A stretch of 64,000 nucleotides of DNA from CAVUMR01 sp963742715 (lineage in GTDB: Bacteria; Actinomycetota; Actinomycetes; Mycobacteriales; Micromonosporaceae): the NCBI GenBank assembly GCA_963742715.1, contig CAVUMR010000003.1:62001-126000 (forward strand), written 5' to 3'. Below are positions 36,994 to 50,036 of this stretch, piece by piece (the stretch's first letter is position 1; each line of letters begins with the position of its first letter). The translations under genes were made by a program, and so were the position numbers. The notes under the pieces are model-generated. The model was not told the DNA's origin. It did no database searches and saw only the letters and a list, made by a program, of their open reading frames with translations.

Positions 36994-39900
36994 TCATCGC
37001 GAGTACCGGCCGTCCTCGCCGAGCCGCGACGTCTGCGTCGAGCAACATGTCGGCCTCCTGCCGCTTCTCGGGCGAGTCGTGGCCGAACCGTCGGTCGGCC
37101 GGTCGCTCGTAGAGCGCGGGGCCACCCGCGATCGCAGACGCCAGCCTGCGCTGACCCTCGAGCACGCGGGCGTTGGCCCGCTGCTTGTAGTCGTCGCGCT
37201 CTGCCGGATCGACGGCCGCCAGGAACGCCTCCGGGTGCACCAGCGCCACCAGACCGGACACGTGCCCGAAGCCAAGGCTGGTCACCAGACCTGCCTTCAG
37301 CGGGAACTTCTCGCCCAGGTGCAGGGTCTCGCGGACCCACACCAGGTGAGCGGCGCCCGACAATTCGTCGTCGACGCAGTCCAGGCTGCGGTTCGGCGGG
37401 ATGACGCCGTCGCGCATGATCTGGCACAGCCCCATCATCTGGAAGGCAGCGGCACCACCCTTGGCGTGACCGGTCAGGCTCTTCTGGCTGACCACGAACA
37501 GCGGCGCACCCTTCGACCGGCCCATCGACGCCGCGAGCCGCTCGTGCAGCTCGGACTCGTTGGGATCGTTGGCCAGCGTCGACGTGTCGTGCTTGGAGAT
37601 CACCGCGATGTCGTCGGCACTGACACCCAGCTTCGCCAGCGAGCGCGACAGCTGCGAATCCTTGCCACCGCGGCCCGCACCCAGAGCACCGAGGCCCGGG
37701 GCGGGGATCGACGTGTGCACGCCGTCGCCGAACGACGAGGCGTAGGCGACCACCGCCAGCACCGGCAAGCCCATCTTGACCGCCAGGTCACCGCGGGTCA
37801 GCAGGATGGTCCCGCCGCCCTGCGACTCGACGAAGCCAAGCCTGCGCCGATCGTTGGCCCGGGAGAACTTCGAATCGCTGATGCCCTTGGCGCGCATGAC
37901 CTCGGTCTCGGCGGTTGCCGACATGTCGCCGAAGCCGGTGACGGCCTCCAACGTGAGGTCGTCGTAGCCGCCCGTGACCACGAACTCGGCCTTGCCGAGG
38001 CGGATCTTGTCGACGCCCTCCTCGACGGACACCGCAGCCGTCGCGCACGCCGCGACCGGATGGATCATCGCGCCGTAGCTGCCGACGTACGACTGAACGA
38101 CGTGGCCCGCGAAGACGTTCGGCAGCACCTCTTGCAGGATGTCGTTGGGCTTGTTCTGGCCCAAGCAGATTGCCGTGGTACATCGTCTGCATGGACGTCA
38201 GTCCACCCATGCCGGTGCCCTGCGTGCTTGCCACCAAACTCGGGTGCACCCAACGCATCAGCTCGTTCGGCGAGAATCCGGCCGACAGGAATGCGTCGAC
38301 GGTCGTGACCAGGTTCCACAGTGCAACGCGGTCGATCGAGCTCATCATGTCCGGGCTCACGCCGTAGACGCTCGGATCGAAGCCGGTGGGAATCTGCGCA
38401 CCGACGGTGCGCGACATCTTCACCTTGCGCGGCACCCGGATCTCGGTGCCGGCCTTGCGCGTGACCTGCCAGTCGGTGCTGTCGGGCAGCGGTGAGATGA
38501 CGGTGTGCTCGGGATCGAACTGAGCGAACCCACGCGCGTCCGCCTCCGACGACACCACGAAGGTGAAGTCCTTGTCGAGGAAGACCGAAACCAGCAGCGG
38601 CGCTGCATGATCGGCATCGATCGCGCCGTCGTCGACGAACTCGCGGATGCCGACTCGATCGACGACGACGTCGTGGTAGCGCTCGACCAGCTCGCCCTCG
38701 TCGACCAAGTCGCCGGACTGCGTGTCGTACCAACCCGGCTTCGGGTCGTCCTCCCACTTCACCAGCCCCGTGGTCCATGCCAACTCGAGCACGCCTGCCG
38801 CCGACAGCTCGCCGGAGACCTCCATCTCGAAGCGGGTGCGCGACGAACCGTAGGGCCCGAGCTCGGCACCGCTGACGATCACCACCAGGTCGGCGGGATC
38901 GACGTCGAGGTCGTCCCAAACCGGCGGCGGCGCCGCGGCATAGCCACGCGGAGGCGATGGCAGCGCCCGGATGGTCTCGACGTCCACCTCGTCGTCCGCA
39001 GGTGCCTCGGCGGCCATCTCCTCGCGCGCCTTGGCGGCCAGTTCGGCCATGTCGATGTCGATCTCGCCGAGACCGCCGGTCAGGTCCTTGTGCAGAGGTT
39101 CACGCGCGGCGGCCACCTTGGATTCGATGTCGCACAGGTCGAGCAGCATCGATGCCATCTGCTCGGTCGAGTAGGTGGTCACACCCGCCTCTTCGACGGC
39201 GCCGACGATGGCGTCGTTGTGCCCCATCAGGCCGGTGCCCTTGGTCCAGCCGATCAGCGCGTGCGCCAGCGAAACCCGCTGCGCCCACGATGATTCGGCC
39301 TTCCAGCGGGTTACCACCGCATCCAGTGCCGACTTGGCCTCACCGTAGGCGCCGTCACCACCGAACATGCCGCGGTTCGGCGAACCGGGCAGCACGACGT
39401 GCAGCCGCGAGGCGATGTCGCGCTCGGAGCCGATGTGCGACAGGCCACCGATCAGCCGCTGCACGGCCCACAGCAGAACCTTCATCTCCATCTCGGAGCG
39501 CGAACCCGCCTCTGACAGGTCACCCGCCACGCGCGGCGCCGCGAACGGGAACAGCAGCGTCGGCGTCAGGGCGTCCTTGAGGTGGACCGCTTGCGGCCCG
39601 AGGGTTTCGGTCTGCTCGTTGCCGACCCAGTCGACGAGCGCGTCGATGTCGTTGTAGGAGGCCATGTTCGCGGGCACCACCCACAGCTGGCCACCGAACC
39701 GGGCGCTGTCGCGGTAGAGCGTCCGGTAGAACGCCAACCGGTCGTCGTCCAGCTTGGACGTGGTGGCGATGACGGTCGCTCCCCCATCGAGCAACTGCGC
39801 TGCGACGGACGCGGCGATCGAGCCCTTGGAGGCACCCGTCACCACGGCGATCTCGTCGGCGTAGCGGCCCCTGGCGGGGTTCTCCGCACCGGCCGCCGCG

Positions 39901-42900
39901 CGTCCGAACAGCGACGCGTGGACGTTGCGACCCGCGGCCAGAGCCCTGCCCTGCCACCAGTTCGCCTGCGTGGCGACGACGTGTCCGGCGCCTTCGAAGC
40001 GCTCCGAGAGACGCGGCCAGTCGGTGTCGATGTCGCCTTCGTCCATCAGCCACAGCTTCGCGAGGTCCTCGCGGGCACTGGCCCAACGGTCGTCGAACAG
40101 CACCGCCTTGCGGCCGTCGAACGTCGGTGCCACCAAACGCGGCCAGTCCGAACCCAATTCGGCGGTAACGAGGTCGATCAGCTCGGTGTCGTTGACCGAC
40201 TCGGGCGCACTGACCTGGTTGTCGAGGCCCAGCTGGCCGAGGATCAACCGTGCCGTCGAGGCGAGCACGCCATCGCGACCGGTGACCTGCTCGGCGAACT
40301 CGGTCAGCGCGGCGGAGTCCACCACGCCGCCGCCAACGGCGCCCGACGACGGCAGCGACACCGCGATGCCCTTGCGGGCCGCGACCGCGGCGACCGCCCC
40401 GTCGACGACCTTGTCCACCGTGCCCGCGTCGGCCAGTGCACCCTCGTGCAGCCCGCCGAGCGAGCCACCGCGCACGCTGTTGCCCTCACGGGTGCCGAGT
40501 GCGACCTCGACGATGACGTGCTTCGCCCAGCCCTCGCCCAGTTCCCACGTCTTGGTGACGCGTTCGGCGATCGCGGCGGGCCGCTTGCCGGAGGGGCCGA
40601 GCACCGTGCGCAGCTGATCGTTGATCGCATCGGAAAGCACGGGCCCATAAGGCTTGTACGTGCGGGCCAGCTTGGTGACCTGAGCCTTGAGCCCGGCCAG
40701 GTCGGCTTCGGCCGCTCCGTCGATCGCGCCGAGGTTGAGCTCCGAACCGAGGTCCACCAGCAGCTGGTTGCGTCGTGACGACGCACCGTCGGTGATCGAC
40801 TCGATGGAGTCCAGCGACTCGATCTGGTCGATGCGCATCTTCGCCGAGAGGGCGACGAGCGCGAGCGTGGCATCGGCAGCGTCGAACCCGATGTCATCAG
40901 GACGCGGCCCACCACTCGGTGCGGCCGCAGCGGGAGCCGGCGCGGCCTGCACCGCTGCGGCCTCCGCAACCGGTGCCGGCGTGTCGTCGCCTGCAGCGGC
41001 GTCGTCCTCGGGCTCCGGATCGGTATCGGTGGCAAACAGCACCGCAGCGTCGCGCTCGGAGTTGAGCACCTCGGTGGTGTTGTGCGAATACTCCGGCAGC
41101 TTCAGCGTATTCGTGGCCAGTCCGGCGACGGTCGGTGCGGACTTCACACCGATCTCGACGAACCGCTCGATCCCGAGTCCGCCTGCGGCCTCCTCGATGA
41201 AGAGCAGGTCCTGGGTCTCGATCCAGCGCACCGGGCTGGCGAACTGCCAGGCCAGCAGTTCGATGACGATCTTGCGGCACAGCTCGGTCGGCCGCTCGTT
41301 GCGCCAGGTGTCGTAGTCGGCGAGTACCTCGTCGAGCGGCTCGGCGGGCACCAGATCGCGAATCTCCTGGATGAAGTCGCGATCCAACGTGAACGGGCGC
41401 GGCACCAGGTTCGGGACGTAGCGGCCGACGAGCAGATCGGGATCCGCGTCGCGCGGCATGACCCGCTCCAGCGAGCGCCGGAAGTCGGCGACGCCGACCC
41501 GCAGCACGGACGAGTGGAACGGCACGTCGATGCCGGGCACCAGGATGAACGACCGCTTGCCGCCGGATATCTCGCGGCGCTTCTCGACCTCTTCCTCGAG
41601 CACCTCGAGACCGCGCACCGTGCCCGCGATGGCGTACTGCGAGCCACGAAGGTTGTAGTTCACGATCTGCAGGAATTCGCCGGTGCGCTCGGCGATCTCG
41701 TCGATGAACGCAGGCACGTCGTCATCGGGGAGATCGATCTGCGACGGCCGGATCGCGGCGAGCCGGTAGTTGGAGCGGCCGTGCTCGTCGCGCGGGACGA
41801 TGTCGTGCATCTTGCTGCCGCGGTGGAACACCACCTCCAGCAGTGCCTCCAGCGGGTACACGCCGGAAACGCATGCCAGCGCGGTGTATTCACCGACGGA
41901 GTGACCGCAGGCGATCGCGTCCTCGACGAACGCACCCTGCTCGCGCATCTCCTCGACCTGGGCGGCAGCCACCGTCGCCATGGCGACCTGGGTGAACTGC
42001 GTCAGGTACAGCACGCCCTCGGGGTGGTGGTAGTGCACGCCGCTGGCGATCAGGCCGGTCGGGTTGTCCCTGACCACGTGAAGCACCGAGAAACCAAGGG
42101 TTTCGCGGGTGAACTTGTCGGCGACGTCCCACACCTTGCGGGCGGCCTTGGACCGGCCGCGGACCTCCATGCCCATGCCCTTGTACTGAATGCCCTGGCC
42201 CGGGAACGCGTACACCGTCTTCGGTGCGGCCAGCTGGGCCGTCGCCGACATCACCAGATCGGTGCCGACCTTGGCGGTGACCTCGATGATCTCCGCGCCG
42301 CGGTCGATGCCGACGCGGTCGACGCGGAAGTCGATGTCGTCGCCGGGCATGACCATGCCGAGGAAGCGGGAGGTCCAGCCGACCAGGCGTGCGGGCGGGG
42401 TGGCCCTTCCGTCGGTTGCGGTGACGACGTGCTGCGCGGCAGCAGACAGCCACATGCCGTGCACGATGGGCGATTTCAGCCCGGCGAGCAGTGCGGCGGC
42501 CCGGTCGGTGTGGATCGGGTTGTGGTCACCGGACACCACGGCGAACGCGCTCATGTCGGTCGGCGCGGCGACGGTGACGTCGCGGCGCCGGCGGCGCGGC
42601 GTGTCGGTGGCGTTGTCGGTGATCGCTCCACCGGCACGCTCCGGATCGGCCAACGCGAGGGCGCCGGTGCGGCCGCGAATGGCGAACCGCTCCTGCAGAC
42701 TTCGCCAGCACGGTGCCGTCCGCATCGGAGATGGTCACCTCGACCGGCACAACGCGGCCGACCTCGGTGTCGACGGCAGGCGAAGCCGTTGCGGTGACGC
42801 TCAATTCGGCCGCGATCTTGGGCATCGGCGCGAGCAGGTGCGCCGCGTGGTCGAGGTGCACCAGGCTCAGCAGGCCCTCCACGACGGGGAAGCCGGCGTC

Positions 42901-45900
42901 GGTGACTGCTGCACCGATGACGGAGAACACGGCGGGCCAGCAGCTGCCGACCAGTGCGTCCGGCACCAGCGTCAGGCCGGGCGCCAGTGGTGCGCCGAAC
43001 GTCGCGGTGACGCCGGTGTGGTCGGCGACCTCTTCCGGATCCCAGGAGACCGTGACGGTGGTGCTGTCGTTGGTCACCTGCGGCAGGGCTTCCGGGCCCT
43101 CGACGCCCGCGGCGATCGCCAATACGGCGCGCATCGCGGCCGACGCGTCCTCGGTGGTGACGACGGGCATGCCACCGTCGACCGTGGCGGTGGGCAGGGT
43201 GAACCGGATGGTGATCCAGATGTCGGACAGCGGAACGCGACAACATGACGTGTTCGCCGGCCAGTTCCAGGCGCGCACCCGTCGACGGGTGTGTCGCAGA
43301 ACGGTTTTCGTTGACCTGCCACTCGCTCGGCTCACCAATGCGGTGCACCGGGTTGATCGCGGTGCGGCCGGCCCACAGCACGTCGGGCGAGTCGAGAACG
43401 ACGGCCAGCGGGCCGGTGACGTCGACGCGGGCCTGACGGCGGGACATCACGGCGAGAGGCTGGGCGCCGGACGCGATCACGTCATCGATGGACGCCTGCT
43501 CGAACCGGTCGAGCAACTCACCGACCGGCTCGTCGACGCGGGTGATGCCCGCGACGGCCTCCGTGCCGGGAATGATGCACACCTCGTCGGCCGAGTAGCG
43601 CGCGTCGTGTGCCTGCCACAGCGAGTCACTGCGCCACCAGCGCCGGACGTCCTTGTCGATGACGGGCACGAAGTTGACCGGCTTGCCAAGCGTCTTGCAC
43701 AGCGTGACGAAGAACGGCACGTCGGCGGGATGCAGCTTGACGGTCTCCGCGTCCGGGTAGCTCGCCAGCAGCTCGGTGATGGCGCCGCTGCGGATCCTCA
43801 AGCAGCGCTTCACCTTCGGCGTCGACGCCGTACAGCGTCTCGATCGGGCCGGAGTCCGCGGGATGCAGCCGGGCCTCGGCCCGCTTGAGCATCTCCTCGA
43901 ACCGGTCGCGCCAGGTGTCGGCCAGCCACGGGCTGCCAGGCGCGGCGGTGTCGGCAGTGCTGTCGCCGTCGCCGATCGCCAGCTCGACGTAGCGCTGCAG
44001 CCACTGCAGGTAGGTCATGTCGGCGACGTCGCCGAAGTACGGCTTGGCGGTACCGGCCATTGCGGCGATGATCTCGTCGCGCCGTTCGGCGACCGCGTCG
44101 GCGTCGCCTGCGACCTCGTCGAGCAGCCGGCCGCACCGCGACGCGGAGTTGTCGATCTCGTGGATGTCGGCGCCCAGCTGGCTACGGCTGGAAGCCATGC
44201 CGCCCTGGGCCTTTCCTGCACCGATCCACTGGGCGGTGCCGTTGGTGTCGACCAGCAGCTGCTTGACCGCGGGCGACGTCGTCGACTCGAGGGCGGCCAT
44301 CGCCGCGGTGCCGACCAGGATGCCGTCGACCGGCATGTCGGGGAAGCCGTAGCGCGCGGCCCAGCGGCCGGACAGGTACTCCGCGGCGCGCTCGGGGGTG
44401 CCGATGCCGCCACCAACGCACACGGTGATGTTGGAGAGCTTGCGCAGATCGCCGTACGTCGACACCAGCAGGTCGTCGAGGTCTTCCCACGAATGGTGCC
44501 CGCCGGCGCGGCCACCCTCGATGTGGACGATGACCTCGCGGCTGGGGACCTCGGCGGCGATCTTGATGACGGACTTGATCTGCTCAACGGTGCCCGGCTT
44601 GAACACCACGTGGGTGATGCCGATCTCGTTGAGTTCGTCGATCAGGTCGACGGCCTCCTCGAGCTCGGGAATGCCCGCGCTGACCACCACGCCGTCGATC
44701 GGCGCACCGGACTGACGGGCCTTCTGCACCAAGCGCTTTCCGCCGACCTGCAACTTCCACAGGTACGGGTCGAGGAACAGCGTGTTGAACTGGATGGCGC
44801 GGCCCGGCTCGAGAAGTTGGGTCAACTCCTCGATGCGCGCGTCGAAGATGGGTTCGGTGACCTGGCCGCCACCGGCGAGCTCGGCCCAGTGCCCTGCGTT
44901 GGCCGCAGCGGCGACGATCTTGGCGTCGACAGTGGTCGGCGTCATGCCGGCAAGCAGGATCGGCGAGCGTCCGGTGAGGCGGGTGAACTTGGTCGAGAGC
45001 TTGACCGAGCCGTCGGGCAGCGTGACGACCGACGGCGCATAGCTCGACCATGCGGGCGCGACCTCGGGTGCCGCACCGACGGTGAACAGGTTGCGCTGTC
45101 CGGCGCGGGTCGCCGCGGCGACGATGCCGACGCCGAGCCCACGGATGATCGGTGCGGTCAACCGCGTGACGGTGTCGCTGGGGCCCAGATCGATGATCCA
45201 GCGCGCACCAGCCTGGTGCAGCCGCTCGACCTCGGCGACCCAGTCGATGGGCCGCACGAAGATCGACTCGGTCATGTCGTGGGCGAGCTCGGCATCGATA
45301 CCGCACTTGGCTGCCCAGCGGTCGACGAGATCGACGCCGTCAGCGAGCCGTGGGGTGTGGAAGCCGACCTCGACCTGCACGCTGTGGAAGACCGGAGAGA
45401 ACACGGCCCCACCGCGCAGCTTGTTCTTGCGCTCGGCTTCTTCCTTCTCGGTGATCTTGCTGCAGTACAGCTCGAACCGGGCCAGCTGTTCCGGGGTGCC
45501 GGTGATGACGACCGACCGGCGGCCGTTGCGGATCGACAGCACCGGCGGCAGCACCGTGCGTACGTCGGTGGAGAAGTCCTCGAGCAGTTCGGCGATGCGA
45601 TCCGGATCGGCATTGGTCACCGAAACCATCGGCGACTTGTCGCCGCGCCCGACCATGCCCCGACGCCGCGACACCAGCGACCCCGCCGCGCCGATCAGCT
45701 GCAGCAGCGCCAGCAGCTCGGCGTCGCGGGTCCCGTTGGCCTTGAGCGATTCGCAGGCCATGGTGCCCTGTGAGTGACCGGCCATGGCCACGGGAGGCGT
45801 GCCATCAAGATCGAGCCCCTGACGCTTCACGGCGCGAATGGCGGCCATCTGCGCCAGCAGGATGCCGGGGCCGGAGATCGCGGCCGTCGTGAGCTGCTTG

Positions 45901-46233
45901 GACGTGGGCAGCGGCTCGTCGGCGGCCAGCGCGCGCACCCACTGCATCGGCTGGAAGCCGATCGGCCGGACCACCACGAGCTCGCGGGCGACGGGCTCCA
46001 GCAGAAGTTCGGCCTCGCCGACGACCTCGCTCAGCTCGGATTCGATGCCCGCCGAGCTGATCAGCTCTTCGAGGTTCTCCAGCCAGTTGCCACCCTGCCC
46101 GCCGAACGCGACGGCATACGGTTCGCCGGCGTTGAGCAGGTCGACCAGCGCGTGCGCGCCGGTCAGCGGTCGAGGAAGTGTCGCCTGCGTCCTTGCGGCC
46201 GGTGGAAACTCGGTTCTGCTCATTGATCGTCAC
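36994..46233 (-). CDS. fas: Type I multifunctional fatty acid synthase (FAS-I), about six frame breaks
   Basis: 9.24 kb, about 3,080 residues, as in other mycobacteria. Order of activities: acetyl/malonyl transferase (MAGHSQGTMACESLK near 45770), enoyl reductase (ILLAGMTPTTVDAKIVAAAA; VEGGRAGGHHSWED-type loop near 44500), MaoC-like dehydratase (SGDHNPIHTDRAAALLAGLK, 42520), malonyl/palmitoyl transferase (CGHSVGEYTALACVSGVY, 41900), carrier domain (MRIDQIESLDSIESITDG, Ser near 40800), ketoreductase (VTGASKGSIAASVAAQLL, 39820) and ketosynthase (HPVAACATAAVSVEEG with active Cys, 38050). Start ATG 46233 (TINEQNRVSTG) precedes a frame change near 46165. Other changes: 43800, 43240, 42705, 38165 and 37030. 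Each is mended by one base, so the gene is surely intact in the cell. Confidence 0.95.
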
Positions 46234-46739
46234 GTCTTGTCCATCTCCTCGGTGCGCTGGGCGCGTATCGCTCGTCTGCAGGCTTGTCGTCTCGGCGGCT
46301 CGGCCCCGCTCGCATGCGGGGTCGTGCGATTCGGCGTCGAATCTCGCTGGCTCCGGTCTCGTCTCCTCGGGCGTTGAGGAGTGCGGCCGGACTGCCCTCC
46401 CGGGCGGTCCAGCGGACGGGTCAGCCCCATAAGAGTGTCATGAGAGCCAGGACCATTTTCTGCCCCCAAATGGTTACTGGCGAGTTCTACGCACGGGTAA
46501 CCACCTATTGCGTAACGCAGGCTTCCGGCGGGCCGCGAGTCTTCCGGGACAAACGTCCTGCATGCGCGTGGTTACGGTCGAGTAGCAACAACAGCGCAGA
46601 TCAAGGCAGTATTGTTACCGAATCGTTATGTAGAAATTCTCGGTCGTCGACGGGATCGTCGCCGCCTCGCGCGACGCGACAACATCGCCCGATGTGTCTA
46701 CCCATCGGACCGGCCGCGGCCCAATTGTTTGCTGCCAAA
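46234..46739. promoter_or_regulatory. fas upstream region, about 500 bases without a gene
   Basis: No open frame here resembles a protein. The part 46440-46740 is AT-richer (GGTAACCACCTATTGCGTAAC, ACCGAATCGTTATGTAG), as expected for promoters. In other mycobacteria fas is activated by FasR bound upstream. I cannot place a FasR site with certainty. Confidence 0.45.
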
Positions 46740-46757
46740 ACTTACCGGTCAGTAAGT
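46740..46757. promoter_or_regulatory. Perfect inverted repeat ACTTAC-N6-GTAAGT
   Basis: ACTTACCGGTCAGTAAGT has perfect 6-bp arms around CGGTCA, the style of TetR-family operators. It lies between the 3' end of the Rv2525c-like gene and the distal fas promoter, about 500 bases before the fas start. It could be a distal regulator site for fas, or a leftover operator. Confidence 0.4.
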
Positions 46758-46758
46758 C

Positions 46759-47493
46759 TTAGTCCCACTGCCCGAACTGCGGCTTCAGGACGTGATTGAT
46801 GTCGACGCCGACACCGCCGACACTCTGCTTGTCGATCTCGACCTGGTGCAGGTGCGCCGCGGGATGGGTGAATCCCTTGGGCGATCCCCAGTTGTGTTGC
46901 CAGAAGTACGCGCCGATGCCGTCTTGCAGTGCCCAGTCGATCGTCTTCGAATTGGCGTAGACCCCCACGCGCTGACGCCCGAGGACCGACTCCCAAGCCT
47001 TCAAGTAGGGCACGACCTGCTGCTTGTACTGGTCAAACGACGGGTCGTCGTCGATCGAGGCGTAGATCGGTGCGCCATAGGACCCACCTGCGGCGACGTG
47101 CAACTGCCAGCCCCGCTTGGCGTGCTGCACGCCTGCGTTCTGGCCGCCGAGCCAGTCGGCGGTGTCCTGCTTGCCGTACTGGTAGCAGGACACGATCTTC
47201 AGCCCGCTCTGGTAGAGGTCGCGGGCCTCCGGTAGCTGGATGGGCTTGCCGAGCATCCACTGACCGCCTGGGCGGCGGTCGGAGACGTACCTGATGGCAC
47301 CCGCAGCTCCCGCCGCGCGGATGTCGGATGCCTTGATCACCCCGGCCGCGTAGTCGAGCAGGATGCCAAGGGGTGCCGCGGACGCCGACGGCGCACCCGT
47401 CGTTGCGGAGACCGCTGCCAACGTGCCGCCCAGACCGAGCACGGCCGGCGCGGCGGCGGCGTACTTGAGTACGTCGCGCCGGGAAATCGACAT
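46759..47493 (-). CDS. Tat-exported DUF1906 glycoside-hydrolase-like protein (Rv2525c type)
   Basis: 244 residues. A twin-arginine signal is visible (SRRDVLKYAAAAPAVLGL, cleavage near ASA). The mature domain is a DUF1906 TIM barrel related to family 25 lysozymes: LGILLDYAAGVIKASDIRAA at the start, VSCYQYGKQDTADW, YASIDDDPSFDQY, VGVYANSKTIDWALQ and QVEIDKQSVGGVGVDINHV. Rv2525c, next to fas in M. tuberculosis, is a known Tat substrate of uncertain activity linked to cell wall properties. ATG at 47493. Frame intact. Confidence 0.9.
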   Translation of the reverse strand: MSISRRDVLKYAAAAPAVLGLGGTLAAVSATTGAPSASAAPLGILLDYAAGVIKASDIRAAGAAGAIRYVSDRRPGGQWMLGKPIQLPEARDLYQSGLKIVSCYQYGKQDTADWLGGQNAGVQHAKRGWQLHVAAGGSYGAPIYASIDDDPSFDQYKQQVVPYLKAWESVLGRQRVGVYANSKTIDWALQDGIGAYFWQHNWGSPKGFTHPAAHLHQVEIDKQSVGGVGVDINHVLKPQFGQWD

Positions 47494-47535
47494 GTACCTC
47501 AGGGTATGACAGCTACCTCAATATTCTCACCAGCG

Positions 47536-47551
47536 CCACTGGTCACAGTGG
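47536..47551. promoter_or_regulatory. Small palindrome in the divergent promoter region
   Basis: CCACTG-GTCA-CAGTGG has perfect 6-bp arms. It lies between the divergent Rv2525c-like and ABC transporter genes. It may bind a regulator, but no partner can be named. Confidence 0.3.
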
Positions 47552-47674
47552 TATCAAGTTTCTGGACTGCGTGCCCAAGGCAGCCGAGACGGAAACAGTC
47601 GGTGAAACACCGGTTTCATTCGAAATCCATACTTTGGGCTGCAGTTCGACCCACCGATCCATACGATTCTCGCC

Positions 47675-48818
47675 ATGCCTGCTGGGCCGGATTCCGGGAC
47701 CGCCACCGTGTCATCCGACGGGCCGTCTTCTCAAGGGGCGCCGTCTTCTAAAGGGACAAGGACGAGCGCGACCGCCCAGGGGGCAGCGCAGATCGAGTTG
47801 ATCGGCGTCCGCAAGGTGTTCCACGAACGCGGCAACCACGGCGTCGTCGCGGTCGACGGTGCCGATCTCACCGTCGAGGACGGCGAACTGTTCGCGATCC
47901 TGGGCCCCTCCGGGTCCGGCAAGACCACCGTGCTGCGCATGATCGCGGGCTTCGAGCAGCCAACCGCGGGCACCATCCGGCTCGGCGGGGTGGACGTCAC
48001 CTCGTGGCCGGCCCGCACGCGTGACGTCAACACCGTGTTCCAGGAGTACGCGCTGTTCCCCCACATGACGGTGGCCCAGAACGTCGAGTACGGGCTCAAG
48101 GTGCGCGGCGTGGCCAGGGCCGAACGGCGGCGCCGCACCGCCGACGCACTCGACATGGTGCGGCTCACCGCTCAGGCTCCGCGCCGCCCGGACCAGTTGT
48201 CGGGCGGGCAGCGTCAACGCGTCGCATTGGCCAGGGCCCTGGTCGGACGGCCGCGCGTGCTGCTGCTCGACGAACCCCTCGGCGCGCTCGACCTCAAGCT
48301 GCGCGAGCAGATGCAAGTGGAACTGAAGGCCATCCAGCGCGAGGTCGGCATCACGTTCGTCATCGTCACCCACGACCAGGACGAGGCGCTCACCCTGTGC
48401 GACCGCCTCGCCGTGTTCAACGACGGCCGCATCGAACAGGTGGGCAGGGCCAGGGACGTCTACGAGAAGCCGGCCAACCGCTTCGTCGCCGACTTCGTCG
48501 GGACCGCGAACGTACTCGACGGCGCCGCGGCCGACGCACTCGTCGGCAGGCCGGGCCTGTTCGCCGATCCGGCCCGAGCGCATCGCCGTCTTCGCACCGG
48601 ACACCGACGCCGTGCCCGGCGTGCGAACGGTCGAGGCGACGGTGTCCGAAGTCATCTACGCCGGACCAACGACCCGGATCGTCGCGCACGCCCCACCCGG
48701 TGTCACCCTGACCGCCACGGTCCTCACCGCGAGCACCTGGCTACCCCCGAACGTCGATCACGGCGCGCCAATCACCTTGGCGTGGAAGGAAAGTGCCGTC
48801 CACGACCTGGACGGCTGA
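47675..48818 (+). CDS. Polyamine-type ABC transporter ATPase (PotA-like), one frame break
   Basis: About 380 residues after removing one base near 48575. Walker A LGPSGSGKTTVLRMIAGF, Q-loop FQEYALFPHMTVAQNV, signature LSGGQRQRVALARAL, Walker B LLLDEPLGALD and the His of VTHDQDEAL are present. The C-terminal TOBE domain begins at IRPERIAVFAPDTDAVPG. It energises uptake by the two permeases and the binding protein encoded just downstream. ATG 47675 gives a long Ser-rich leader; a later start near the ELIGVRKVF segment is possible. Confidence 0.88.
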
Positions 48819-48840
48819 TCCAACTGACAGGAGCACCACC

Positions 48841-50033
48841 ATGAAACCCACTCTCGTGCGACTCGGTCTCACCCTCGCCGCGTGCGCGGCCCTGGTGGTC
48901 GCCTGTTCGAGCTCGGACACGCTCCGGCGGGACCGGCCAGGCTCCGCCGAAGCTGGAACCGCTCAGCGCGGTGGGCAACGGCGAGGGCGAACTCAACCTC
49001 ATCGCGTGGGCCGGTTACGCCGAGAACGGGTCCAACGACCCGGCGGTCGACTGGGTGACGCCGTTCGAGAAGGAATCCGGCTGCAAGGTCAACGTCAAGC
49101 TCGGCAACACGTCCGACGAGATGGTGCAGTTGATGAGAAGCGGCCAGTACGACGGGGTTTCGGCGTCGGGTGACGCGACGCTGCGGCTGATCTACGCCGG
49201 CGACGTCGCGCCGGTCAACACCGCACTGGTGCCCAACTACGCGACGATCTCGCCGTTCCTCAAGGACAAGCCGTGGAACTCGGTCGACGGCCAGATGTAC
49301 GGCATTCCGCACGGCTGGGGCGCCAACCTGCTGATGTACAACATCGGCGTCGTGCACGACGCCCCGAACTCGTGGGCCTCGGTGTTCGACGAGGCGAGCA
49401 AGTACAAGGGCAAGGTGACGGCGTACGACTCGCCGATCTACATCGCCGACGCCGCGCTCTATCTGTCGAAGACGAAGCCGGAGTTGGGCATCAAGGATCC
49501 GTACTCGCTGACGAGCGCACAGCTCGATGCCGCCGTCGAGCTGCTCAAGGCGCAGCGGGAGAACATCAGCGAGTACTGGTCGGACTACACCAAGGAGGTG
49601 CAGGCGTTCGAGTCCGGCACCTCGGTGATCGGCACGACGTGGCAGGTGATCGCCAACACGATCGGCGCCGAGAACAAGGTCCAGGTGAACACCGTGCTGC
49701 CGAAGGAGGGTTCCACGGGGTGGTCGGACACCTGGATGGTCGCGGCGAAGGCCGCCCACCCCAACTGCATGTACAAGTGGATGGACTGGATCACCTCACC
49801 GAAGGTGAATGCCCAAGTGGCCGAGTACTTCGGTGAGGCGCCCGCCCAGACGAAGGCGTGCGAGTTCACCAGCCGAGAAGGACTTCTGCGACATCTACCA
49901 CGCGACCGATGAGAAGTACGCCGCCGAGATCCACTACTGGACCACGCCCCAGAAGCAGTGCGTCGACGGCAGCGGCGACAACTGCACGGCCTACGACGAG
50001 TGGGTCGACAAGTGGCAGCAGATCAAGGGGTGA
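48841..50033 (+). CDS. ABC transporter substrate-binding lipoprotein (PotD-like), two frame breaks
   Basis: About 397 residues. A lipoprotein signal ends in lipobox LVVAC (ATG 48841, GGAGCACC upstream). Frame changes near 48930 and 49872 are repaired by one base each. The mature protein (GELNLIAWAGYAENGSNDPA, IPHGWGANLLMYN, SVIGTTWQVIAN) belongs to the PotD/PotF periplasmic fold, which binds polyamines or similar small cations. An extra C-terminal Cys-containing segment (CEFT, FCDIYH, QCVDGSGDNC) may be disulfide-bonded. It is 22 bases after the ATPase gene. Confidence 0.85.
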
Positions 50034-50036
50034 CGG

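Noticed and set aside
41082..42797. Long plus-strand open frames (over 500 codons) opposite fas, for example at 41082-42797 and 43776-45773
   Set aside because: They are shadows of fas codon usage; no ribosome sites or protein motifs, and fas is certain.
38165..43800. Programmed frameshifting or inteins in fas
   Set aside because: The breaks are scattered, lack slippery sites with structures, and are each repaired by one base; similar breaks occur in unrelated genes, so error is simpler.
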